Shown in pieces: positions 32,682 to 40,832 of a stretch of DNA of 64,000 bases. The stretch's first letter is position 1; every line of letters starts with the position of its first letter. The notes beneath the pieces were generated by a model. It was not told the DNA's origin and searched no databases. It saw nothing but the letters and a program-made list of their open reading frames with translations. Source of the stretch: Streptomyces sp. NBC_01304 (lineage in GTDB: Bacteria > Actinomycetota > Actinomycetes > Streptomycetales > Streptomycetaceae); NCBI RefSeq assembly GCF_035975855.1, contig NZ_CP109055.1, forward strand, positions 10,230,001 to 10,294,000. Direction: 5' to 3'. The translations under genes were made by a program, and so were the position numbers.

Positions 32682-34883
32682 ATGGTGTCGTTTGCGTTCC
32701 TCAATGAAGCCAATCTCGCCAACCTGGACACCGCTGCCAAGTCATGGGCCAAAATGCCTGCCAAGTACGAGGGGCTTGCCACCGAATTTGATCGGCGCGT
32801 CCACGATGTCCTGCAAGGCCACTGGGAGGGCGAGGCCTCCGCTGCCGCCTTCCGCACGATGAAGCAGGCCACTCGTGAGTACGAGGCCGCGGCCGATGAA
32901 TCCCGCCGCACAGCGAAACTCATCGCCGACGCCCACCTCGAGTTCTCCAAGTGTCAGAAGGACCTCCACGACACCGTGCAGGACGCCGCCGACAAGAGCT
33001 ACAAGGTGTCGGACAAAGGCAAGGTCGAAGACGTCGACTCCCGCTGGAACAGCCCAACAGCCACTGCCGCACCGGGATTCGCGGAGGAGCGCAAGAAGGG
33101 GCTCGACGCGGTCGTGCACCGCATCGAGGACATTCTCAAGAAGGTGACCATCGTCGATGAGGCGTGCGGTGCGGCGCTCCGGAAGGATGCCAACGGCGCC
33201 GGCAACGACAACTTCAACGGCAAGCGGGTGTCCGAGAGCGTCGACGACGCCGAGGCGGACAAGGCATCCCGGCTCATGAAGAAGAAGGGGCGGCTCACGG
33301 ACGGCGAGTTCATGCAGCTCAACCAACTGCTCGAACTCAACAAGAACGACCCCGAGTTCGCCCGCAAGTTCGCCGTCCGCACGGGTGCCGAGAACACTGT
33401 TGAGAAGTACAACCAGCTCCTCAACCCCCCGAGTGACAGGCCCCTTTCGAAGGCCGACTTCGCGCGGCTCAAGGCGTTCCGGAAGAATCTCGGCACCACC
33501 TTGGGCACCGCGACCACGTCCGACGACAAGCCCAGGAACGGCGCCAAGAAGGCCGTGGCCGACCCTGGGATCACGAAGTTCCAGAATGAGCTTCTTGCCC
33601 TGGGGAAGCGTGACTTCAACGCCAACCCGGACGAGATGAACAACGGCCTGAAGGGTTACCACCTCACCAGCAGCCTGATGAGTGAGGGCCAGTGGGACAA
33701 GAACCTGCTCACGGACTACGGCGAGAAGCTGATCACCGCCGAGAAGCAAGACCGACTCGCCTTCGACCTCGACCGCGAGTCCTACTACCCCGCCAACCTG
33801 GAGCGCACCGAGAACCTGGGCAAGCTGGGCGTCCTCGACCCCATGGAGGGTTTCGTGGAGGGCCTGGGACACAACCCGGACGCGTCCTTGGACTTCCTCA
33901 CCTCCAAGACCGAGGTCGACGGTGAGTCCGTGAACCACCTCGACTATCTCCTCGAAGACCGTCCATGGCCGCACGGGGGCGTCTACCGGGACCCGTCGAA
34001 CGGCATCGACAACCTCGGCCACGCCCTGGAGTCCGCCACCTCGGGCAGGTCCTACGAGTACGAGGGCAACGACATGCCCAAGCACACGGCCGAGCAGTCG
34101 GCACTGGTCAAGGACCTCGTCGGCAAGATCGGATGGGAGGGCGGCGCGGAACTCGTCACGGGCGACGGGGCCCGGCTGGCGCCCCTGAACGACAGCCTGG
34201 GGAACATCACCGGCAACTACATGGGCGACTTCCAGCAGGCCCTGTCGGAGCAGAGCGGACTCCCCACCAACGGCCACGCCGCCGACCTGAACCGCGCCGA
34301 GACCGTGGCTTTCCTCGGAGCGGTCGGCCAGGACCCGGACGCGTACAAGGCCATCACCGCCTCGCAACAGGCGTACACCAGCGGGCTCGTGGACGAGGCC
34401 ATGTATCCGCCGAAGGGATCGCAGGCGGATACCCAGGACCGGGTGAACGTCAAGGTCGGACCGGGCTCCACCATCGCCGGAATCATGAGCCAGGCCCGGG
34501 CGGAGGCCATCCATGAGGCCCATACCGCCACTGCCGACGAGTTCAAATCCGACGCCGAGTTCGTCAGTAAATGGATAGGCAGAGGGGTCTCCTTGGCAAC
34601 CGACGTCCCTGTCGCGGCGTGGATCGAAGAGGACCTCCGGCAAGCTGTCCTGGAAAGCATCGCGAAGGACGACGCGTCCAAGGCGGAGCACGACGCCCAC
34701 AAGGGGTATTACAACGGCGAGCAGCAGGCCGAGAAGGCGGCGCGGGAAGCAGTGGAGCGAGCAGGCAAGCGCGGTGGTCACTACTCCCAGGGGGAGATCG
34801 ACGCCATCGCCGACGGGGCCGGGGAGCAGGCCCGCACGGGCCACGGCACGGGCGCCACAGGGAGGGCGGCAGGCCATGGCTGA
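32682..34883 (+). CDS. Large protein with WXG100-type N-terminal domain, probable type VII effector
   Basis: A 733-residue protein. The first about 100 residues are a WXG100 hairpin: LNEANLANLDTAAKSWAKMP, the turn HWEGEASAAAF (W-x-G present) and a second helix ending near FSKCQKDLHDTVQDAA. The rest has no family I recognise. It is helical and charged, with GNDMPKHTAEQSALVKDLVGKIGWEGG, AETVAFLGAVGQDPDAYKAI and a C-terminal Lys/Glu/Ala-rich stretch. No toxin motif, signal peptide or membrane segment was seen. ATG 32682 is chosen over 32673 because GGGA lies 9 nt upstream. Similar long WXG-headed proteins are common in streptomycetes. Its stop overlaps the next gene by 8 bp. Confidence 0.75.
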   Translation: MVSFAFLNEANLANLDTAAKSWAKMPAKYEGLATEFDRRVHDVLQGHWEGEASAAAFRTMKQATREYEAAADESRRTAKLIADAHLEFSKCQKDLHDTVQDAADKSYKVSDKGKVEDVDSRWNSPTATAAPGFAEERKKGLDAVVHRIEDILKKVTIVDEACGAALRKDANGAGNDNFNGKRVSESVDDAEADKASRLMKKKGRLTDGEFMQLNQLLELNKNDPEFARKFAVRTGAENTVEKYNQLLNPPSDRPLSKADFARLKAFRKNLGTTLGTATTSDDKPRNGAKKAVADPGITKFQNELLALGKRDFNANPDEMNNGLKGYHLTSSLMSEGQWDKNLLTDYGEKLITAEKQDRLAFDLDRESYYPANLERTENLGKLGVLDPMEGFVEGLGHNPDASLDFLTSKTEVDGESVNHLDYLLEDRPWPHGGVYRDPSNGIDNLGHALESATSGRSYEYEGNDMPKHTAEQSALVKDLVGKIGWEGGAELVTGDGARLAPLNDSLGNITGNYMGDFQQALSEQSGLPTNGHAADLNRAETVAFLGAVGQDPDAYKAITASQQAYTSGLVDEAMYPPKGSQADTQDRVNVKVGPGSTIAGIMSQARAEAIHEAHTATADEFKSDAEFVSKWIGRGVSLATDVPVAAWIEEDLRQAVLESIAKDDASKAEHDAHKGYYNGEQQAEKAAREAVERAGKRGGHYSQGEIDAIADGAGEQARTGHGTGATGRAAGHG

Positions 34884-35556
34884 GCCCCGGCTCCGGAAGG
34901 CCGCCATCGCCGCGTTCGCCGCCCTGGTCTGCGCCGGCGGGGCTACGTGGTGGTGGCTGAGCGGCGACGAGGAGCCCGAGCGTCCTTCGGTCGCGCTGCC
35001 CGCCTCGTTCTGCAAGACCCCGATATCCACCGAACCGATCGAGGTCCTTGCCCCCGCCCCGTATAAGGGGATCCGTATGCACACCGCCATGGACGGTGAG
35101 ATCGACGGCCTCCTCAACCGCGGGAAGGGAGGGGGAGGATCCTGCTGGGTGACCGTGTCCGGGAAGACGGACGACGATGGCGGTCGTGCTCTGCACATCC
35201 GAGTGCAACTGCTGGAGGAGACGCCCCGTACTCAGCTCAAGTACTACCGTGCAAGCCGCCGCCCAGCGGACAGGCGCGAGGCGACCTTCGGGCCGGGCAT
35301 CGGCTGGGTGGCGCCGACTGAGGGCGTTCTGTTCTTCCCGTGCACTCCTCCCAAGGGAAGCGGCTTCGAGAACGAGCGGTCTCTGATGGTCAAGGCCGAG
35401 GGTCCGGACCCGGCCGACCCCGAGGTGCCCCGGGCGAAGCTCATCAAGGCGCAGGCCGACCTCATCGCCGACACCGCCCGCTACGCGGTGACGGAGGTCG
35501 GCTGCATACCTACCCCAGGACTCCCTCAAGAAGGGACACTCAGATACGACGAGTGA
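34876..35556 (+). CDS. Membrane-anchored extracytoplasmic protein coupled to the WXG effector
   Basis: A 226-residue protein with an N-terminal membrane segment (AAIAAFAALVCAGGATWWWL); a Cys in it does not fit a good lipobox, so it is more likely a type II anchor. The exported domain of about 190 residues has four or five Cys (SFCKTP, GSCWVTV, FFPCTPP, VGCIPT), likely two disulfides, and beta-rich stretches such as ALHIRVQLLEE. No known family. Its ATG lies 8 bp inside the preceding gene, so the two are translationally coupled, suggesting joint function, for instance as receptor, immunity or secretion partner of the large protein. Confidence 0.7.
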   Translation: MAEPRLRKAAIAAFAALVCAGGATWWWLSGDEEPERPSVALPASFCKTPISTEPIEVLAPAPYKGIRMHTAMDGEIDGLLNRGKGGGGSCWVTVSGKTDDDGGRALHIRVQLLEETPRTQLKYYRASRRPADRREATFGPGIGWVAPTEGVLFFPCTPPKGSGFENERSLMVKAEGPDPADPEVPRAKLIKAQADLIADTARYAVTEVGCIPTPGLPQEGTLRYDE

Positions 35557-35661
35557 GTGCCATCGCCTCTCCGCCAACATGGTCACGCAGACCCCCAGGG
35601 GCTTGTCCCGCCGACTGTGAAGCCACATCGAGCGGCATGGCGGAAGTCGTCCCGGCTACGC

Positions 35662-35741
35662 TGAGGTCGTGGTAAAGGTGCAGTTCAGGTGCTGTTTTCG
35701 TGGTCTGCTGCCCAAGGTTCCCGGTGGACGTCGGGCGGCGG
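35662..35741 (+). repeat. Direct repeat copy 2 (island boundary)
   Basis: Second copy of the 80-bp repeat at 28441-28520, same orientation, sharing GTAAAGGTGCAG and TGGACGTCGGGCGGC-like segments. Together they bracket the TPR/WXG segment. Confidence 0.7.
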
Positions 35742-35784
35742 GATGTGAGCCGGGCAGGGCCCGTCGGAGCCCCGCCTGCGCCGC

Positions 35785-36057
35785 TCACTCCCCGGTCGGC
35801 ACCCGCAGCCCGGGCGTGGCTCCGCCCATCGGGGCAAGGAACAACTCGCCCATGCTCTGCATGAAGTTCGGCCCGAACAGCCAGAGCAGCGAGATGTGCA
35901 TCCCGCGGGTGGTGAGGCCGCCGACATTGATGCAGGCGTAGAACTTGCCGTACTCCGCGTCCCGCTCCCGGTCCGTGTGGTCCGTGTGGTCCGCGCAGAC
36001 CTTGCCGACCAGGGCCGTGAAGGTCCACCCGGAAAACCAAGGACGAAAGTCCCTAAA
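35785..36057 (-). pseudogene. Decayed membrane transporter fragment (POT/PTR-like)
   Basis: An open minus-strand stretch of 90 codons without an acceptable start. It reads EYGKFYACINVGG, then ISLLWLFGPNFMQSMGELFLAPMGG and ends VPTGE. The first part resembles the FYxxINxG helix and the second the LWL...GELxLSPxG helix of proton-dependent oligopeptide transporters, which lie far apart in an intact protein, so an internal deletion is implied. The similarity is from memory and weak. Between the parts and upstream is DHTDHTD, encoded by a short tandem repeat. Confidence 0.4.
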
Positions 36058-36117
36058 TCATAGCTAAGTTCCGCTCTAGGCTGGACTTTTCGTGTCTGTG
36101 CACATCTGTGGGAAGGG

Positions 36118-36636
36118 TTGGCCGAGTTGAACTGGTTCCTCGGCCTCGGGGCCGTCGGCGTCATCGTGCTGCTGTTCTCGTACGTCCTGGACGGCGTGCT
36201 CGACGGGCTGCTCGACCTCGGCCTCGACGGGTGGCTCTCGCTGCCGGCAATCGCCGGATTCGTGTCGATGCTCGGGTTCGTGGGGGCCATTGCGTACGGC
36301 GGGATCGGGCTTGGGACAGCTGCTTCGGTGGGGATCGGGGCAGCGGCGGGGGTCGGGGCCGCATGGTTCGCCGGTCGGTTGAGCCGGGCGCTGATGCGCG
36401 GGCAGACCGACTCGACGCTGACCGGGGACGCGCTGGTGGGGGCCGCCGGACGGGTGGTCACGCCGATCGCCGCCGAGGGTTACGGCGAGGTGCTGCTCTC
36501 CGTACACGGCCAGCCGCTCAAGTACGCCGCCCGCTCCCGGTCGGGGCCGCTCACGCTCGGCACCGAGGTCTGGGTGACCGCGAGCCTGACCACAACATCC
36601 GTCGAAGTAGCCGAAGTCAGGAGCATTTCCTCATGA
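36118..36636 (+). CDS. NfeD-like membrane protein, flotillin partner
   Basis: A 172-residue protein with two or three N-terminal membrane segments (LNWFLGLGAVGVIVLLFSYVL; AIAGFVSMLGFVGAIAYGGIGLG; ASVGIGAAAGVGAAWFAG) and a C-terminal OB-fold (residues about 105-165): LVGAAGRVVTPIAAEGYGEVLLSVHGQPLKYAARSRSGPLTLGTEVWV. That is the architecture of NfeD/YuaF-type proteins that pair with flotillins. The start is a TTG at 36118, directly after GGGAAGG; a second TTG lies three codons later and has better spacing. Its end overlaps the flotillin ATG (ATGA). Confidence 0.85.
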   Translation: MAELNWFLGLGAVGVIVLLFSYVLDGVLDGLLDLGLDGWLSLPAIAGFVSMLGFVGAIAYGGIGLGTAASVGIGAAAGVGAAWFAGRLSRALMRGQTDSTLTGDALVGAAGRVVTPIAAEGYGEVLLSVHGQPLKYAARSRSGPLTLGTEVWVTASLTTTSVEVAEVRSISS

Positions 36637-38162
36637 GTCCCGTACTCATAGCGGTGGCCGGAGTCGTCGTACTCCTGGCCCTGCTGGCCCTCGTCGTCAT
36701 CACCCGTTACAAGGTCGCGGGACCCAACGAGGCGTTCCTGATAACCGGTCGGCGCGGCAAGAAGTCCGTGGACCCGGTCACCGGTTCCATCAGCCATGAC
36801 ACCAGCGGCCAAAAGGTCATCGTCGGCGGCGGCATCTTCGTGGTGCCGTTCGTCCAGCAGCGCTTTGTGATGGACCTGTCCAGCCGGCACATCCCGGTCA
36901 CCGTGCGCGGCGCGGTCACGCTGCGCGGCGTGAAGGTCAACCTCGACGGCGTCGCCATCGTCAAGGTCGGCGGCGGCGAGGACGCGATCCGGGCCGCCGC
37001 CCAGCGCTTCCTCACCCAGCAGGACGGCATCGTCTCCTTCACACAGGAGGTGCTGTCCGGTGCGCTGCGCTCGATCGTGGGCCGGATGTCGGTGGAGGAC
37101 GTGATCCGGGACCGGGCCGCGTTCGCGTCCCAGGTGGCGGAGGAGGCCGAGGCCTCACTGTCCGGGCAGGGCCTGGTCCTCGACACCTTCCAGATCCAGG
37201 ACATCACCGCCGAGGGCTCCTACCTCGAGGACCTGGGCCGCCCCGAGGCCGCCAAGGCCAAGCAGGAGGCGGACACCGCCGAGGCCGAGGCCCGCCGGAT
37301 CTCCGAGCAGGCCCGGCTGCGCGCCGAGGAGGAGATCGCGGTCGCCCAGCGGACGCTGTACCTGCGCCAGGCCGAGATCAAGGCCGAGACCGACGCGGCG
37401 GCCGCCCAGGCCGGCGCCGCCGGTCCGCTCGCCGAGGCAGACCGCCAGCAGGAGATCCTCACCCAGCAGGAGAAGGTCGCCGAGCGCCAAGCAGCCCTCA
37501 AGGACCGGCAGTTGGACACGGAGGTGCGCAAGCCCGCCGACGCCGCCCGCTACCAGTCCGAGCAGGAGGCCGAGGCCAAGCGCGTCGCCCGCGTCAAGCA
37601 GGCCGAGGCCGAGCGGGAGGCCCAGATCGCGGCCGCCCAGGCCGAGGCCGAGCGGGCCCGGCTCACCGGTGAGGGCGAAAAGCAGCGCCGTTCCGCCCTC
37701 GCCGAGGCCGAGGCCATCGAGGGCCTGAAGCGTGGTGAGGCCGAGCGGTCCCGCCGTGCGGCGATCGCGGACGCGGTGCGGATCGAGGGTGAGGCGGAGG
37801 CCTCCTCGATCCTGGCGCAGGGTACGGCCGAGGCCGAGGCGATGCAGAAGAAGGCGGACGCGTACGAGCGGTACGGCGAGGCCGCCCAGCTGCAGATGCT
37901 CATCGAGGTGCTGCCGCAGGTGGTGGCCAAGGCCTCCGAGCCGCTGTCCGCGGTGGACAAGCTGACGGTGATCTCGACGGACGGCGCGGGCCAGCTGCCG
38001 CGTACGGTCGCCAACAATGTGGCGCAGGGCATCGAGCTGCTCTCCTCCGCGACGGGGGTCGATGTGGCCTCGATCCTCACGGGGGCGGCGAAGCCGAAGG
38101 GCGCGGCCGCGGTGAACGGCGCGGCCGAGGCCAAGCCGGGTCGGATCGAAGTCACCGACTGA
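36633..38162 (+). CDS. floT: Flotillin (SPFH/band 7 protein)
   Basis: A 509-residue membrane scaffold protein of lipid microdomains. An N-terminal hydrophobic segment (VLIAVAGVVVLLALLALVVI) is followed by the SPFH domain (about residues 30-200, GPNEAFLITGRRG to VLDTFQIQDITAEGSYLEDLGRPEAAK). A long coiled coil of Glu/Ala repeats covers about residues 205-430 (KQEADTAEAEARRISEQ, EGEAEASSILAQGTAEAEAM) and the end is the conserved VVAKASEPLSAVDKLTVIS region. AGGAG precedes the ATG and the gene is coupled to the NfeD-like gene by a 4-nt overlap. A strong hairpin terminator follows. Confidence 0.95.
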   Translation: MSPVLIAVAGVVVLLALLALVVITRYKVAGPNEAFLITGRRGKKSVDPVTGSISHDTSGQKVIVGGGIFVVPFVQQRFVMDLSSRHIPVTVRGAVTLRGVKVNLDGVAIVKVGGGEDAIRAAAQRFLTQQDGIVSFTQEVLSGALRSIVGRMSVEDVIRDRAAFASQVAEEAEASLSGQGLVLDTFQIQDITAEGSYLEDLGRPEAAKAKQEADTAEAEARRISEQARLRAEEEIAVAQRTLYLRQAEIKAETDAAAAQAGAAGPLAEADRQQEILTQQEKVAERQAALKDRQLDTEVRKPADAARYQSEQEAEAKRVARVKQAEAEREAQIAAAQAEAERARLTGEGEKQRRSALAEAEAIEGLKRGEAERSRRAAIADAVRIEGEAEASSILAQGTAEAEAMQKKADAYERYGEAAQLQMLIEVLPQVVAKASEPLSAVDKLTVISTDGAGQLPRTVANNVAQGIELLSSATGVDVASILTGAAKPKGAAAVNGAAEAKPGRIEVTD

Positions 38163-38192
38163 GCAGGCCTGTTGGCGCATGGGCAGTGAGTA

Positions 38193-38236
38193 CGGGCGGG
38201 GCCGTCCTCGGAGGATTCCGGGGACGGCCCCGCCCG
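38193..38236 (+). terminator. Terminator after flotillin
   Basis: GC hairpin with arms CGGGCGGGGCCGTCC and GGACGGCCCCGCCCG, about 15 bp paired, 30 nt after the stop. No U-run, as usual for Streptomyces. Confidence 0.85.
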
Positions 38237-38527
38237 TTGGCCGCGTGGCCCACCGGGGCTGGAGCCGTGCCATGGCCAGGGGTTCGGCCGCCCTCCCGTG
38301 CGTGGCTCCCGGCACACCTCGAAGCAGCCGGCGAGTACCCGAGGCGGCCTGGTGCGGCCCGGGCCATGCACTCGACAAGGGGAGGTAGTCATGCCAACTC
38401 CGAAGGCCGGTAACCCCGTTGCGGGGCACCGACGGCGGTAAGGGGGATTCGGCCGCCTCGCTTTCCGGCGATCCTCCGGCAGCCGACCGACGATCGACAT
38501 CGGCCAAGGCGGACCTTCGGGCCCGAA
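38237..38527. other. Intergenic region with a short ORF
   Basis: No protein family seen. The only coding-like item is a 16-codon frame at 38391-38441 preceded by GGGAGG (MPTPKAGNPVAGHRRR). It could be a small peptide or chance. Confidence 0.35.
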
Positions 38528-39478
38528 TCAGAACGCGGGCGCCCTCGGCACACAGGGAGCCGCCGGGGCCGATGGGTCCAGGGCCCGTTTGACCAGCCCG
38601 ATCGCACGCGGGCTGTACGACATGCTCAGATGGGCGGAGAAGTCGACGAAGCAGCCGTCCTGCAAGGTGATGTTCTGCACCGTTGCTCCGGGGCCCGCCG
38701 TCATGAAGGTGCTCCGCCAGGGAGTGGTGATCTCGTCGTACTTCGTGCCGATCACGGTGTAATCGACCCCAGGAACGGTGTCGCCGTCCGCGTTGAGCTC
38801 CTTGATGAAGTCGGACTTCTCGTACTGCTGGATGCCCGCCTTCCCGAGGGGCTTCTCCCCGGATTCCAGCATGTGGAACGTGTCGGCGAGTGTCTCGATG
38901 CCGCTCATGGTGGTGCCGTGGTTGGTCGCGCCGAGTTGGACGACCTTCTTGACCTTGTTCTTCGAGGGGTCGGTCGTGTTCGCGCCCCCGTCGGCCTTGA
39001 GATACCAGCGGGCCAGGGTTCCGCCCTGGGAGTGGCCGACGAGGTCCACCTGGCTGGAGCCGCCGGCAGCGAGCACCTTGTCCACGAAGGCGGCGAGCTC
39101 CTTGGAGGACTCCTTGATGTCTCCGTAACCCTTGACGGTGGGAGCGACACTCACTCCGGCGTCGTCGGTGTCGCCGAAGTCGAGGGCGTAGACGCAGTAG
39201 CCCTGGGCCTTCAACTCGGGGGACATGCGAGCCCAGTTGTTGTAGCGGTTCTCGTAGGTCCCGTGTACCAGGACGACCGGACGCGGGTGGGCGGCGCCGG
39301 GGCGGCAGTTCCAGTCGTTGGCGCCCGGCGGATCGATGTCGAGGTGGAGGATGGAATGGCCCAGGGCGGGCAGGAAATTGTCCTGCTCAGGGCCGGTCTC
39401 CGCTGCCGCGGACGGGGAGGTGGCCAAGACCGTGGCCGTGGCGGCACAGACGGCGGTGGCGTACTTGAGTATGTGCAA
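38528..39478 (-). CDS. Secreted lipase / esterase (lipase class 2 type)
   Basis: A 316-residue exported hydrolase. The TTG at 39478 has GGAG 5 nt upstream and starts a compact signal peptide (HILKYATAVCAATATVLATSPSAAA); an ATG eleven codons earlier is possible but lacks a ribosome site. RPVVLVHGTYENRYNNWARMSPELKAQGYCVYALD holds the oxyanion His-Gly, VDLVGHSQGGTLARWYL the Ser nucleophile, and the His is probably in the GCFVDFSAHLSMSY region. Two Cys pairs fit extracytoplasmic disulfides. Same class as the lipase at 22181-23095. Confidence 0.9.
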   Translation of the reverse strand: MHILKYATAVCAATATVLATSPSAAAETGPEQDNFLPALGHSILHLDIDPPGANDWNCRPGAAHPRPVVLVHGTYENRYNNWARMSPELKAQGYCVYALDFGDTDDAGVSVAPTVKGYGDIKESSKELAAFVDKVLAAGGSSQVDLVGHSQGGTLARWYLKADGGANTTDPSKNKVKKVVQLGATNHGTTMSGIETLADTFHMLESGEKPLGKAGIQQYEKSDFIKELNADGDTVPGVDYTVIGTKYDEITTPWRSTFMTAGPGATVQNITLQDGCFVDFSAHLSMSYSPRAIGLVKRALDPSAPAAPCVPRAPAF

Positions 39479-39806
39479 GACGGCTCCAGAGGGGTGGCGA
39501 ACTCGGGCCACGCGCGATGTTTCGCAAGAGTGCAGACCGAGGAGTGAACCTCGGGTGACCTCCTCCGACGCCCCACGCCCTCACCGGATGACGCACCGTC
39601 AGGCCGCCGGCCCTGGTGCCGCCCGAGGAGGATCCCGGACCGTCGGCCGTGCGTCCCCGGGTGATCTTCCGGGCCCTCAGTATGCACACCGGGAGGCTCC
39701 GGAGGGAGGGAAACGTAAACCTCGAAGAACGCCTTGGTCGTGGCCCCGCCACCGTCATTCCTCGTCGGCGGCGCCCTAGTTCCCCCGTGGATAAGGCGGT
39801 GCCGAG
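39479..39806. other. Intergenic region between lipase and MerR genes
   Basis: About 330 bp, no gene recognised in either strand. It must contain the promoters of the two divergent genes; only that of MerR can be pointed to. Confidence 0.5.
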
Positions 39807-39837
39807 TTGCAGGTGACGTTACGGAATGCGCTGTTAT
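39807..39837 (+). promoter_or_regulatory. Putative autoregulated MerR promoter
   Basis: TTGCAG (39807-39812) and TGTTAT (39832-39837) are 19 bp apart, and the sequence between and around them has a rough dyad (GGTGACGTTAC against GTTATGTACC). This is the geometry of MerR-controlled promoters. Transcription would begin at about 39844-39845, exactly at the second ATG. Confidence 0.5.
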
Positions 39838-39844
39838 GTACCGC

Positions 39845-40690
39845 ATGAGCAAGAACAGATTCCGCGACAAGCCCCTGACCATCGGCGAGGTGTCCGAGCT
39901 GACGTCCCTCACGCCCAGGACCATCCGCTACTACCACGAGATCGGCCTGGTTCCCGAGCCGGGCCGGGACGGCGCGGGCAACCGTGCGTATCGCTTTGAG
40001 GAGATCACTCGGCTGCTCTGGGTCCAGCGGATGGCCGCGGCCGGGCTGAGCCTGGAGGCCGTCAAGGAGGCCGCGGAGGCGACCGATGACCAGCAGATCC
40101 AGACGCTCCTGACCGAGCTGGACCGCATTCTGGCGGCCAAGGAGGAACAGCTGAGGCAGCAGCGCGCGGCGGTGGCCCGCCTCCGTGAGTTCGGCAGTGC
40201 CAGGGGGCTGTTCACTCCTGAGGTGGCAGCCGCCCACCAAGCGGGCGGCCTTGACGTCCCGAGTGAGGAGGAGCAGGGGTTCCTGCTCCTGCTGGAGGCG
40301 ACCCATGGCGTCGGGGCGGCGCTGGGCAGTGTGCAGTCCGATGCCTTCCTGGCCGGCCGGCCGCACCTCGAGGCAGCGGCGCTCCGGCTGAGCGCGCAGT
40401 TCGACGAGCTGGCCGACGCGGCCGTCGACGACCCTCGGGTCGAGGTGTGGGCCCAGGAGATGGCGGCGCAGTGCGCCGCGGTGGAGGCCGAGGAGGAGGC
40501 GTCCGGAGTCCGCCATTCGGAAATCGACTTCACTGAGGTCGACGAACGGAGCCTCATGCTGGGTGCCCAGGCCATGGGCGCCGCGACCGTCCAGCCGTCC
40601 GCGGCACAGGAGCGCGCCATGGAGCGGTATCTGGAGCTCGCGATGGCCGGGTACTTCGAGGAGAACCCCCGGCCGGGCGCGGAGCAGTGA
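39845..40690 (+). CDS. MerR-family transcriptional regulator
   Basis: A 281-residue regulator. The DNA-binding domain is LTIGEVSELTSLTPRTIRYYHEIGLVPEPGRDGAGNRAYRFEEITRLLWVQRMAAAGLSLEAVKEA, clearly MerR. A dimerisation helix (LLTELDRILAAKEEQLRQQRAAVARLREF) follows, and the C-terminal about 160 residues form an acidic helical domain of unknown ligand. No Cys cluster for metals. ATG 39836 is nine bases earlier but overlaps the -10, so 39845 is preferred with a leaderless transcript. It converges on the DUF3472-like gene with a strong hairpin between. Confidence 0.92.
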   Translation: MSKNRFRDKPLTIGEVSELTSLTPRTIRYYHEIGLVPEPGRDGAGNRAYRFEEITRLLWVQRMAAAGLSLEAVKEAAEATDDQQIQTLLTELDRILAAKEEQLRQQRAAVARLREFGSARGLFTPEVAAAHQAGGLDVPSEEEQGFLLLLEATHGVGAALGSVQSDAFLAGRPHLEAAALRLSAQFDELADAAVDDPRVEVWAQEMAAQCAAVEAEEEASGVRHSEIDFTEVDERSLMLGAQAMGAATVQPSAAQERAMERYLELAMAGYFEENPRPGAEQ

Positions 40691-40784
40691 GGCGGACTCC
40701 GGACAGGCTTCGGGTGCGCCGATTCCCAGAGGCCGCTCGGATCCGCAAGAAGCGGTCTGCTGCCTCGCGAGGGAGTGCGTGCCG

Positions 40785-40827
40785 GGCTGTGCCTGCCCTC
40801 GCCTCCGGGGCGCCGGCAGGCACAGCC
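40785..40827. terminator. Bidirectional terminator between convergent genes
   Basis: Perfect 13-bp inverted repeat GGCTGTGCCTGCC / GGCAGGCACAGCC with a 17-nt loop, placed just after the MerR gene end and just before the stop of the convergent gene. Confidence 0.85.
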
Positions 40828-40832
40828 GAGCG

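Noticed and set aside
28441..35741. Integrative element with attL/attR in tRNA genes
   Set aside because: No integrase, excisionase or tRNA gene is near the repeats, and the repeats are too diverged for recent site-specific recombination.
37155..38507. Long minus-strand frame opposite flotillin
   Set aside because: Leu/Gly/Arg repeats mirror the Glu/Ala coiled coil of flotillin; not coding.
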